A stretch of DNA of 64,000 bases from Schizochytrium sp. TIO01 (lineage: Eukaryota; Sar; Bigyra; Thraustochytrida; Thraustochytriidae), in NCBI GenBank assembly GCA_004764695.1, contig SMSO01000037.1, positions 666,247-730,246 on the forward strand. Direction: 5' to 3'. The notes beneath the pieces were generated by a model, which had not been told where the DNA came from, made no database searches, and worked only from the letters and a program-made list of their open reading frames with translations. Within the stretch, counting starts at the first letter, position 1. Every line of letters starts with the position of its first letter. This document shows positions 21,880 to 33,700 of this stretch, one piece after another. Made by a program: the position numbers and the translations under genes.

Positions 21880-24010
21880 AAGAGAAGAGCAGCAAAAGCA
21901 ACTTCAGCGACTCCAAGAAGAACAGCGCCGCCAGCGCGAAGAAGGGCAACAGTCCAGCTCCCAGGAACAACAGCAGGTATATTACCAACAACAGACTGCA
22001 CACGTCTCCAACCAAAACATGATGAATCAGAACTTCTCGCAGCAACCACAACAGCAACCGCAATTCCAAACCCAGCAACAAATGGACCAGAACCAACAGG
22101 GCCAGCAGCAACAGATGATGCAGCAACCACAGCAGCAGCCCATGAATTATGGTGGCTTCTTTCCCGCCTATGGTGTCTACATGGGAGCCCCAGGTAATCC
22201 CCAAGGCACAATGATGCAGGGAAACACACCACAACCTTATATTTACTACGGTGCATACCCTATGGGAATGCAACAGCAACAGCCACAACAACTTCAGCAA
22301 CAGCCCCAACAGCTTCAGCAGCAACAACAGCAACAGCAGCCAAACCTTTCGCCACAATTACAATCTCAACAACAGAGTAGTAACGGAATGACACAACACA
22401 AACCGGAAAATAAGTCAACCTTCTCCTCATCGTCATCAATACCCAGCACATTTCAAGACTCGAATCAAAAATCATCAAACCGTCAGTCCCTCACGAACCA
22501 GAAAAACCAATTGCAACAGCTTTTGCAGAACCTGTCATCCTCACAACCGCAGCAGCAGCAGCAACAACAACAACAAAACAACCCGGCATCTCATGGAATG
22601 CCAATGTCATCGTTTACCGGACCTACCATTCGCGAGTTCGGCTCGTCGTCGGGATCTAGCAGTGGAAGCAGCGGTGGAAGCTCAAGTGATGAAGAAAGCA
22701 GTAGCAACAGCAGCAAGAGCGAGAAGAACGCCTTGACATCCGCACGCGGTATGTCTTCTTCAAGCCCCTCCTTCAATCCCAACACATCCAACAATGGTAA
22801 TTCCTCATCCCCTTCCAACGCATCACCAAACTTCAACAACGGCAACATGATCAACCACTCCGGAACACCTCCTCCAAACATGGCGTACCCGCAGCAGCAG
22901 CAACAACAACAGATGCAATTCCCCGGCATGCCAATGGGCCAACAGGCCTTTCCAATGAACTTTGTCATGCAGCCCCAGCCGCCCTATCAAGGTTACCAAG
23001 TCGATAATCAACAGAACGGTAATGATGGAAATAATGGCAAGTATGGACCAGGATTTGTCTTTGCTCCAAATAATGCTTTTCAGTCATTTGCACCTGGCTA
23101 CCCAATGTTCTACAGCCAGCCGCAAAATATGCAGCCAGGACATGTATTCATGATGCCTGGTATGCGTGCGTACGAGGAAGACCTCAACGCGCGAAGGCAG
23201 AAAAGCAATAGCTCTAAATATCGAGGAGTATCTTGGCATAAACGAGGCAAAAAGTGGATTGCGCGAATCTGGATCAACGGGAGAAGCGAACATCTCGGTG
23301 TCTACTCATCTGAGATTCAAGCAGCTCTGGCTGTCGATGAACGCCTAGTGGAACTCGGGGAGAGTGGCCACTCGTTGAACTTTCCAGATATTGAAATCCG
23401 CAAGCAGCTTGCTGAGTCGTACAAAAAGGGCGCTCGTAAAATCAATGGTTCCTCATCATCGTCTTCTTCAAATCGAGGTGGTGCTGAGCAAAATAACTCT
23501 GACTCTAACTCTAGCGATAAGAATTCCAGCACCGGTTCCACAGATAAGGACACATTATCCCAAGACCCTGGTGAAGATGGCCAAAACTTGGCAAGGAGGG
23601 CACGCTCAACCTCTTCGCATGTTTCATCCCACTCGCGCCACCATCACCACCATCACCACCGTGCGCCTTCGTCCATTACAAGTTTGCCGCAAGATCCACA
23701 AAACATTTTGTCACGAGTAGTTTCTGGATCTCAAGGTTTGAAGCGTCGTGCTCTTGACTCTTCCAATGATGAACTGACCCCTGATGTCCCTAGTGGTTCT
23801 TCCCGCTCAAGCGGTTCTGGATCCAATGGCTCGCCTGAAAAACGAAAGTCCTCGGACGAAGAAGATAACCTCGACAGTGGCGAAAACAATGGATCCCACG
23901 CGTCTCGTATCAAAGCTTCCTCGACGTCTTCAATGAAGAGCTCTTCAAGCTCAACCTCCAAACACAGTGGCACCACATCCACAACCCTCGGAAAGAGGAA
24001 ACACCCCTGA
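21770..24010 (+). CDS. AP2/ERF-domain DNA-binding protein with Gln-rich N-terminus
   Basis: Probable sequence-specific transcription regulator. One AP2/ERF domain lies at about residues 481-541: SKYRGVSWHKRGKKWIARIW, then LGVYSSEIQAALAVDERLVEL and LNFPD, with the YRG element and the conserved aromatic/basic strand residues present. Residues 20-280 are rich in Gln (CAA/CAG runs), 285-370 are Ser/Asn/Gly-rich and 370-470 are rich in Pro, Gln and Met. After the domain come Ser-rich stretches, a run of seven His near 628, and a basic KKR-type tail (GKRKHP at the end). The frame opens at 21740 after TAG; TTG at 21749 is not a credible eukaryotic start, so I use ATG 21770 (746 residues). The domain order fits an activator with low-complexity activation regions, which is inference. 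Target genes are unknown. Confidence 0.85.
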
Positions 24011-24491
24011 ATTTTTTTCTCCCCCTGATTTGCATATGTTTTATTCCCATCTACAAGTCATTTTTGATCATCATATTTTAGTGTCCTATTTTCAGTCGCA
24101 ACTGCAATTTCCCAGGATCTTGCGATCCCCCCAATTTTTTTTGCCATCTATTACCTAGGTAGAAAATGTGTGATGCCACTCAGGCCAATGTGTTACTTAA
24201 ATAAATCCAAAGGTAAAGGGGATTTTAGAATGGCCTCTGCTGATGATCGTGCACCGCAATTCAATTACAGCACTTCTTCGGTAGTCTTTCTATTAATAAT
24301 CCATATATATTTATATACATAATTATAAAACTCAAGCTTCTAAATCATCTAGAGTCCCAACCTTCAAGATTTCGCAATCTTCCGGTGCTCCTAGTTACTA
24401 AATCTATTGCCAGTATCTTTCACCCATCGCTACCGCGCTTTTTGGGCAAAAGCTCACTCATTACATCGTTCCAATGTCGTAGCGTAGGCCC

Positions 24492-24599
24492 ACATACATA
24501 CATACATACATACATACATACATACATACATACATACATACATACATACATACATACATACATACATACATACATACATACATACATACATGCATACAT
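24492..24599. repeat. (CATA)n microsatellite, about 25 units
   Basis: Almost perfect CATA units, with one TGCATACATG variation at the right end. Confidence 0.95.
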
Positions 24600-25348
24600 G
24601 AGTGCATGCATCCATTCTTACTTACCTTCATCATCGTCGCTATCCAGCTGTGGCTACAATGCCTGCGTCGTCAAACGGAGATGGAAAATGGAAAACACGG
24701 GCCTCCATCTTCAGCTTGAGTCACTCGTTGTTGGGCTCGAGACCTTGAATTTCACCCATCCTGCGAGGGGAGGTAGTGTACCACCATCTCCACGGTCGCA
24801 TTGCTCTCGCGGTCGCAGACGTCGTCGTCATCCTCGAAGCGATGAATAGGCCTAAGCAGTGCGTACAAAAGTAGAATAAAATACGCGCACTCTCAGTAAC
24901 AAATGCCTGAGCTCAATACTGGGGGTGCATATATAGGATATATATGCCATAAAATACGTGGGCTGGATATGCTGGTGAGTTTTCCTAAGAAAGCAATATG
25001 AGAGAAAGGAAAAGAAGAGTCAGAATCCAACTTTGAGATCGCAAGGGAGACTTGACAAATACAACTCTGTGCAAACCTGCATCTTCGGAGCGAGTTACGC
25101 CATACCACTCTCGCGCTGGAACCCGAGGCTCCCGCCGCGTGTGACCACGCAGAGTGGTCTGCCTTTGCGTGGCGAAGGCGTGAGAAAGACGCCCGGAGAT
25201 TCAAGGGACGAAGACCTCGCAAAGAATACCGCAGAAACAGCGGCAGCCAGTACCTAAAGAGCGAGAGCATATACTAGGGAGCCACACATCTCCGTGCGAG
25301 AACGGCAAGAAGAACTCGAAGTTGTGGCTGGGCCCACTTGCGAAGTCT

Positions 25349-25382
25349 ATCTTGCTTGTGAGCACTTCTTCACAAGCAAGAT
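25349..25382. repeat. Perfect 13-bp inverted repeat (hairpin), 8-nt loop
   Basis: Arm ATCTTGCTTGTGA (25349-25361), loop GCACTTCT, arm TCACAAGCAAGAT (25370-25382). It lies about 320 bp upstream of the UBC-like/F-box gene and could be in its promoter or 5' leader. No protein-binding site is recognised. Confidence 0.8.
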
Positions 25383-25699
25383 TCACTAAGTTCTGTGGTT
25401 CATATAAAGTTTATTTGCAATCCTCGAAGGATAGAGGTTTTTAGTTACTGAAGGTCCTGCAGGAATCTCACAGGCGGAAATTAAAGGGCCCTCCAACGTG
25501 CAGAAAAAGAAAAATAAAAACTTGCAACCCTTGCTGTGATCCCTTCTCTCCAGGTAGATGAAAACAGCAGAGCAGGTTAGAGCGGTCGAAATTCTGCAAA
25601 TCTGCTCCATCTTAAGACCTCTACGGTAAACTCCGGTCTTGACATTTCTTTTGTTCGTAAACAAAATCACATACAGCAAATCTAGGGACGGTGACGAAC

Positions 25700-27866
25700 A
25701 TGGAGGCTGCACGCACGCTTATTTTACGCGACGTACAGGATCTCCAGCTGCCAGAAGGCGTACGGCTAGACCCGGTCGCTGGCACATTCGGCCTTTGTTG
25801 GCGAGTACGATTTGCTCTAAATGACTTTAATTGTGCCAATTTTGAGTCAGATTTGCTACTACGCTTTAGTCGAAGACATCCACATGAACCGCCGCGAGTC
25901 TTTGTGCCGTGGCGTAGCTCCACAGCCAGACCAAAGTTCGAGCTAGAATGGGCTAAATCTGCACAGTTTCATGAACTCCAGGAGGTTTTTGTAAGAGCAT
26001 TTGCTTTGGACAGCTGGACACCAATTATGTCCGTAGGAAATGTCGTTGAGGAGCTCTTGCGCACGGTTCGCGAGACACCTTCAACGCCACAGCCTAATTC
26101 TTCAAATTTTCTCACAAACGAATTGCTCACCGATATTTTAACATTTCTCTCAGCGCGCGAGGTGCGGCGCCTGGCAACCGTTTCCCAAGCATTTGCAGAA
26201 GTCTGTGAGTCAGAAGTTCTATGGGCAAGACTTTTCTTCATGCAACCCCCGATCTCTGATACACTGGCGTCTTGGGGTGCAGGTATTGGCCCGTCACGTA
26301 TTTGGGTTGGACCAGGCAAATGGGAATGGGATGGCGCTCGATTTGCGTATCGCCGAGCTATGGAAATGAAATCCTCCCTTCACAGCCTCTCACTTCTTGT
26401 AACCTCTGGTGAGCGACTCGAACAAGATGCAAAAGAAGCATTTAGTGCCATATTGAAACTTCGACTTCTCTGTACAGCACCTAATAACTCCGATAGCCTC
26501 TTGAATTTTGATATGCGAAACGTTGCAAGCACAATGACAGGAGTTATTGATTCTGTGCTCACAAGGAGGCTTAGAAGTGGTGCTGACTATTTGCGTGTCG
26601 TTTCTGAAAGCTTGCGTTCGCACATCTCAGAAAGCCAGCTTATTCGTCTCATCAAGTACTTAGAATCAAAGCACTCTGCATCAGTTAGAGCATCTTCTTT
26701 TGATGAAGACACTGGCCTTGCTGCTCCCTTGACTGTCACGGAGCTCAACAAAGTAAGCAACCTACTCCGTTGCTCCTCAAAGAAGTCTGCTTGCGCCCAT
26801 GATCGCGCTTTCAAAGCATATCACGAGACAAAACAACCTTGTGGAGTAAATCAGAGTTCCTTGCGCGAAGAAGTCCAAATAAGTCCATTTCAAACCAATG
26901 CTCGTAGGTCACACCCCAATGCACATGCGGCAGCTCTTAATCATTCTTTACCATTCGACCCTGAGGAGAGTGAATTGAGATTGGAAAGGCAACATGCATC
27001 GCAATATCATTTTCAACAAGTTCAGCAGCGGCAAGAACCAGCACCACAATCACAACAGCAACAGCAGCAGCAGCAGCAGCAACAACAACAACAACGTCAA
27101 AACGCAAATGAAGAACTTCTCAATACCGTGCCTAACTTTCTTCAACGTTCAGTTGACTTTTACTTTGGTAATCCGGAAGGGCTTCGAGATGCTGAGAACC
27201 AGGGTCTGCTCCCCCAAGAATCGCAAGAAGTGGGAATCTCAAATCCATCCCGTCGACGCCATTTGGGAGATTTGTATCAAGGGAACAATGGGCCTACGCT
27301 TAGTAGCACTGGAGCAGTTGGCGCCTCTGCACGCAGAAATCGGGGGACATCTCATACTGGACTATTATCATCAGCCGCAGCACCCAACAATGGTCCCGCA
27401 AACCAGCATCTTGGAAGCCCTCGGTTTCCTGAACCAGGATCCATAGAGGCGGAACGGGACCAAATAGTGGGCACCGGGGAAGTTGCTGGTTTGACAGCTC
27501 ATGGGCCAATCGCGGAAGGTCCAGATCGATGGCTCCCCTTTGAAGGAGCAGCAAATTCTCTACAAAGTGAACATTTAGCCACTTTGGCTGATTTGTCATC
27601 TACTGTTGACCAAGGGACTGAAGATGATACCGAGGTCATATCTCAACTTCGTGATGTTTGGCGTCACTCTTTCCCAACGCTTAGACAACAGCGCAACCGC
27701 GAAATATCCAGTTCTAACCCCGCAGCTCAGTCTTTAGGAGCGGCGCAGTCCATGCATGCTGGCGAACACTTGGAGGCACGAAGGAGTAGTGTGTTAGAAG
27801 AATTCGCCTCATTCCTAACCCCTCGCATTCCCGTGCTTGAGATTTATCATCAGCAGCAACAGCAAC

Positions 27867-27926
<60 letters not shown>

Positions 27927-29424
27927 ATTTCAACGAGAGGAAGGTAATGAAGATGTTCCTATGAATGATCATAGTGATGATGACATACAAGCTACCCCGA
28001 GAACCTCGTTGTCCGTCATCCGCCATTTGCTCGTCCAGCATATGGCCCGTACTTTCAGGATGGGAGATTCGCGTGTTTCTTTCGTTCTATCTTTGGCTTA
28101 CAAAAAGCTAACTCTTTACTTGCGACTTCTGGAAAGGCAGATTGCTGGTGAATCCACCCCAGTCGAAAAGCTTGTTCTGGGAAACATTGTGCGCATGAAG
28201 CTGGGAAACCTCTTTATGTCAAACCTTTCACATGGAATGCGAGTAGATATGAAGGATACTCGCGGCGATTGGTATGCTGGCCGGCTCACTCGTAGTGTAA
28301 ATAGTACGCCAGAAGTTGATTGGCCTGCAAACACGCCACAGTGGGTCATTCGATTTGACGGATATTCTAATCGTTGGAATGAACTTGTTCCTCGACATGT
28401 GAGTGCCTTGGAGAGGCTCGCGCCTCTCCGAAGTCATACCACCTCAAATGAATATGGTACAGGTCTACACGAGGACTATCGTGAAACATTGTCGAAGTCT
28501 GTTCTCTTGCGGAAAAGCAAGCGTCAAAGGCGCGCCATCATTGAAGGTCTGCACAACGCAGCTTTTGTACTTGCCCCATCATCGCGTAATACTACATCAT
28601 CAAATGGCAATTCGGTGGCTAATAGTGCAGGTATATTTCCCATAGCTCATCTTGAAAGCAAAACTATTTCACAACCAGGTTCGGACATGGCATACGCTGA
28701 CGATAAACCGTTTGTGATCAAATTATGTGCTTTAGGGCAGCCCCTTATCTCATTTTGCACTGATCGACACCAACCGCTCTGCGAAATCGTAGACGAATAT
28801 CTCTTAGTAGTTGCTTCCTTCTGTCAGGATTCATCAAAGAATATGACTTTATCCGCGTCTGATGCTGTTGTCGTGCACTTGCCACGCCGTTCATCGTCTG
28901 AAGCATCGCTCGCCTTACGCTACTTTCAAACTAATATATTTGGAAGTCCAGTAGATGGGGATCCATCCAGGATTGCACGTGGTCGCGGAGAAGAGCATCT
29001 ACAACGCTACTTTGATATGGAATGCCACTTGCTGACGCATTTGAGCCAAGTCTTTTCTTTGTATGAGAATGCTCTGGTGACTCACGCTGATTTTGAATCT
29101 ACGCGGAATCATTTTGTGCACCCACCTACCATGGCAAACCTACCGAACGAATTTGCTGATCCCCAATTCGTATTTCTTGCATCGGAATCCCCAGATCTGC
29201 CTCGAAACGATTCTCACGCTTCTGATTGCGCTACAAGGCCCAGTCACTCTCCAAAGTTCGGTAAAACTACTTCTCAGCTTAACAGACCAAGCATCACGAA
29301 AGCCAATGCAGTTGATCAAATCCAGTCTTTGTTTGGTGACGATGCAAGAGTACTCGATATCTCCAAATCTCCCGCCGAACTCGGGCTTGAATCAGAAACT
29401 TTGCTTGATGTGGCTACTCTATAA
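25700..29424 (+). CDS. UBC-like / F-box / Tudor-like / ubiquitin-like multidomain protein, split by a 1-nt frameshift
   Basis: Probable ubiquitin-pathway scaffold. Start is ATG 25700; the GTG at 25691 is not credible. Residues 10-120 resemble an E2 (UBC) fold (RRHPHEPPRVFV; SWTPIMSVGNVVEELLRTV), but no cysteine stands at the expected active site, so it may be a UEV-like pseudo-E2. Residues 133-178 form an F-box (FLTNELLTDILTFLSAREV, then VLWARLF). A Gln run lies at about 450-467. The frame stops at 27964, but a missing A between 27866 and 27867, inside a CAA/CAG tract, turns poly-Gln into an Asn-Ser repeat; restoring it joins the frame that runs to 29424 (about 1241 residues). The second part has a Tudor/chromo-barrel-like segment (MRVDMKDTRGDWYAGRL, then FDGYSNRWNEL). 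It ends like a ubiquitin/SUMO fold (SPAELGLESETLLDV), its first strands lying near 28705-28800, about 180 residues earlier. The biochemical role is inferred. Confidence 0.75.
27851..27925 (+). repeat. CAA/CAG tract containing the frameshift
   Basis: The tract reads CAG/CAA (Gln) up to CGC at 27866-27868, then AAC/AGC (Asn-Ser) in the same frame. One extra A after 27866 would keep Gln throughout and connect both halves of the gene. Confidence 0.85.
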
Positions 29425-30759
29425 ATCCAAGAATTGCAACTTTCCTACTTTGTGAAAACTGCGGTTCATGGTCATATGGACTCAAAACAATTGCAATTTT
29501 TTTAGCCCTTCTCATTATCAGGTCGTCCCTTATTTATCACAGGAAAAATATGCTTAAAAATTAGGGATATCATAGTGTAGTTAACTTCTTTCCAGCAAAT
29601 ACCCACGATATCCATCAGCCGCCCCTTCTTTCGAACAGCTGTAAGTATTTATTTAAAAAAACTCATATGTATATATAACTTGTTTTCGATAATTGAGGTA
29701 CTGCCATAGTATGTTACTTCTATAACTTAAATGATTGGCATCCTTTTCTAAATCTGTCCACTTTCTTTTCAAACGAGCATTCGGATTATTTCGTTTATTG
29801 TTAGCGGGTGCGCACTTCGAGCGAATAGTTTGACTTGGCGAGGTATAATTAAGCCCAGAGTTTTCGTATGGTGTAATCCGCTAATCGTTATACCTTAACA
29901 ATATGAATGCCAATTCTCATCTTGCGATTGCTCACCGACAGCTGTGAGTGAGCTGAACTGGGAAGTTACTTCTCAACCCACGAAATTTGTTCCATTTGAC
30001 TCTTCTCAGCTTCTTTAACAACAAGCCAACAACTTTTCTGTTGTCCTCTTTACCGTCCAACGAGCGCTCGTTTTCGCTATAGTGAACTGCAGCTGGTACT
30101 GTTTCCATTTAGAATAACCCCCCGTTTCCTTTTGACCCATCGTTCTCCCCTTCTGGTACACTCATGCAACAAGACGTCAAAAGAGCCGTTGGGCCTTTTC
30201 TTAAGCCTTATTTTTGGGGGGGGGAGAGGCGGTCAGTCATTTTGAAACAGCTTGAATTTCACACAACAAGCATGACGTTGATTCTGTGTAACTAGTGCAA
30301 GTAAGCCTCCGTTTCAGTCCCGGTTCCCTTCCTGGTTTCTGTACATGCATGGCGCAAGTGTTGTATTGTTCATCTCTGATTAATCTTTTTGGCTCTAGAA
30401 AGCCATGGCATGATTCCGAAAAAGAAGATACTACTAGCAGTTGCGTATAAAGGGGAAGCAAGCGCTACCAGTTTCGACTTGAGCAGGAAGCTCCAAATCG
30501 CTCTTTGTTTTACCTCAGAGTGCACCAAGGTCATACTTTGGTTTGATTTGGTTGGATGGTTGGTAACCACATTATAATACTGTTACTACTTAATGAAGAA
30601 CAGTTCACGTCGCCAGCATCAAAGCCCTATTACTGAGCAGCGTGGAGAAGCAAGAGCGCGTGGTGCGCTGCCACCCGCCCTTGGCGTGGCGCTCAGCCTA
30701 TAGGTAGGCTGGGCGACCATCGAAGGCCTCGGTGTTAAAAGTGAAACCAAGCTGCGAAG
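29425..30759. other. Intergenic region before the PAS membrane protein gene, no gene seen
   Basis: About 1.3 kb, AT-rich near 29640-29760, with a G9 run at about 30217-30225. No ORF of substance and no RNA gene recognised. It must hold the 3' region of the F-box gene and the promoter of the PAS gene. Confidence 0.6.
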
Positions 30760-33700
30760 ATGAGTACATCTTTGCTCACGGGGCGCACAGAGAATGCGAC
30801 CAGTGTGAGTATTGACGCCATTCTCGTCTTCAAGAAGTGGATATTTGTTGGATTTTATGAAATATGGAAACTTGAGATCGTTGGAAAGCTGTTCTTTCGA
30901 ATCTCAACCTATGTTCAAACGCTTCAATTGATGTACCTCACTTTCGTATTCAACAAACCTGGGTACTGGTTAAATGGAGTGTCCAGCGTCATGATCAAAA
31001 TGCTTCAACCCCTAGGAGAAGTAATTGATGTAACAAATAGCTTCAATAGTTTCATCTGTGGCATTGTTGGAGTAGGAACATGTATCTGGTTCACATTTAT
31101 CGCTTTTAATGTCATCGCCCAAGATCATACACGAAAGCGCCCTCCCAAAAAGCATTTGATTACCGGAGTGGCTTGGCTTCTACGGTTGCAGCAAACTATC
31201 TTACTCCAGCCATTTCTAACTATCTTATTGCGCTCATGGGGGTGCCCAGATATTGCCACAGATATTTTTACTTGTGGCTCGCCACAGACAATACTCAAGA
31301 ACGGAGTTATTGCCACCTCTATTCTTATTCTGGTTGGCTTTTTCCCACTTAATGCATTGTTCATCATTCAAATTGCCCCCACATCGATTCACTCAGGACG
31401 TACTCAATCGCAAGGATTCCGTGCTCCGCATGGTCGTGTCGAATATGCAACAACTATGCTTCGAGCAATTGCAACCCTGGTTATTATTAGCCTTGAGGTG
31501 AGCAGCGCAACTTTTGCTTCGTTTATGGAAATTGTAGGCATTGGCACCTTAATTGCTGCTGGTATTGGCCTCGTTGGTGCTTACTGGTGGTATCTGCCTT
31601 TCTATGACATGTCTTGGAACTTGATAGGTGCAGTTACATACTCAATTTTTCTTTGGACGACAATCGCACTAGCGTGCGCACATGCAGTTAGAGACGTAAA
31701 TGATTATAGTTCTCTTTTGATATGGATTACAGGAATGCCATTTCTGCTTTATTCCACCAGTGCACAAGTTTACCAGCGCATACTGTATCTCGGGCGTTCA
31801 AAGGCTCCACTTTCCTTGAGTCCTTATGTTGCTGAGTTGCAGCTCCGGCTACGGCACATTACCCCATTAGTGAAAACTGGGATGAGACTTCCGCAAGTCG
31901 AGGAATTTTGTATGGAAGGAAACGTTTTTTCAAGTTATCGGGAGGCATTGGATGAGTTTGCCGATTGTTCATATTTTCAGCTTCTTGTAGCAACTCTAGT
32001 TTTTGTTTCCGGGAAAAAAATGGTGTTTGGATTAAATAGAATCAAATGTGCACGAGAGCTTCCTCGGCAAATCGATCTCGAATTTTCACTGTTTTGCTTG
32101 AATATGAACATTCGTGAGAAGCAAGCTACCACTGCAGGTGCCATGTCATATATGGAGTTTGATAAGCATCTACATAAATCTCGAGAGCTTATTGTAAGAT
32201 GCCTCAAACTTATGCACAATTTTTGGTTTCGAGTGATGAATGGAGGTCGTATGGATGAACTGATTCAGTCTGGACGAGCAATAAGTCAAGCCTCCAATGA
32301 GTGTCGCAAAACGATTCGTAGGCTTCTCAAAATTTCTGATTCTTCTTCTGTAGCCCTACGATGGCACGCAACCTATGTGGCGTATGTCCTGAACGATATT
32401 CCTACAGCTGTTAATATAATTTCACGCTGTCGAGCAGAAACAATGGAAAACGAAAGAGCAGGTTATGCGGTTTGTATTATTAGTGCTGATCTCGCCAGTC
32501 TAGGCAAGATTCTCGAGGTAACAGAGGCCACATGTGATCTGTTCGGGTATGAGCGTGTTGAGCTCCTGGGTCGAAATGTAAAAATGTTATGCCCCGAGCC
32601 CTTTGATGCTGTGCATGATAATTTCATTCGTCACTTTCTTGATGAAGACAGCGACTTCAGCACAAAAACACGGCGCATTTATGGCCTTCATCATTCAGGC
32701 TATCTGATTCCCGTCGACTTCGTTATCACTCCGAGCACAAATGCCAGTGGAGATTTGATTCTCATTGGAACTTTTATTGAAAGACCTTTGCCAGGTGACA
32801 CGCATCTTTTGCTTGTAAATGCATTGAATTTTATAGTTACATCAGCAAGTGAAGATAGTGTAGTGGCTCTCGGACTGAACCCCGATGAACTTTTCTCAAT
32901 GAGTCTTCGAATCACTGATGTGCTTCCTAACTTTCTTCAGCGGGATAGTAGCCTATATTATTCGACGGAACGTACAATTCTCGTTGGCGGGGTGCCGTAC
33001 GGCGTACGAGCTCGCAAAATGGAGTTCCAATCCCCGCACGATGCTAAAACGAACTTTCACATTGCAACGTTTATAGTCATCTTTACTCGGAAAGAAAAGC
33101 TTACAGAGGAAGAAGAGACTATGCTCACAATACCTCGTGTTCGCAGTAATAGATTTTCCTTCTCTAAACGCAATTCAATGAAGATGGGAGCAAGCCGTCG
33201 TGGTACTTTGAGGGCTGATACACGAGATATCATTGGTTTGAAGGCTAGTCCAAGCGCTGGGCAAATGACAGTCAAAACAGGAGCTCGTAAACGAAGCCGT
33301 CAGAGCTTTTTAGGGCTTGACTCTGGGCCTGATGGAGAAAGTCAAACCTCATCTATGCAGGACGGTTTGATCCCACTAACACGGCAGATCGAGATTCTGC
33401 GTCGCAGGTTAGCTCTTAATCTCCGTACGCAAGATCCCATCGTTGCTGCGTTTAGCCGTTTTTCTATCTATTTCAATATCACATGTTTTTTAACTGCGGT
33501 TTTGAATGCTTTTCTCGCAGTTAGATGCTATCGTGATTTTGAAGATGAAGTCAATAGCATGGCAAGAGTAATGGAAGAAGGACGTTTATTTGCACTTGTA
33601 CCGAGTTACCTTTTTCATGCTGAAAATTATCCCTTTCCAAGTGTCTTAACAATGCTATCTGAGGCCGCATCTAGCCTTTTTCAGTTACACCTTGACGTGA

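Larger units (their letters stand above)
24011..25699. other. Intergenic region: microsatellite and strong hairpin, no gene
   Basis: Holds the AP2 gene 3' region, an AT-rich patch near 24290-24330, a long CATA array (24492-24599) and a 13-bp-stem inverted repeat at 25349-25382, about 320 bp before the next start. ORFs are short and unsupported. Confidence 0.7.

Noticed and set aside
21812-22357. 181-codon minus-strand Leu-rich ORF
   Set aside because: Antisense of the CAG/CAA tracts in the AP2 gene.
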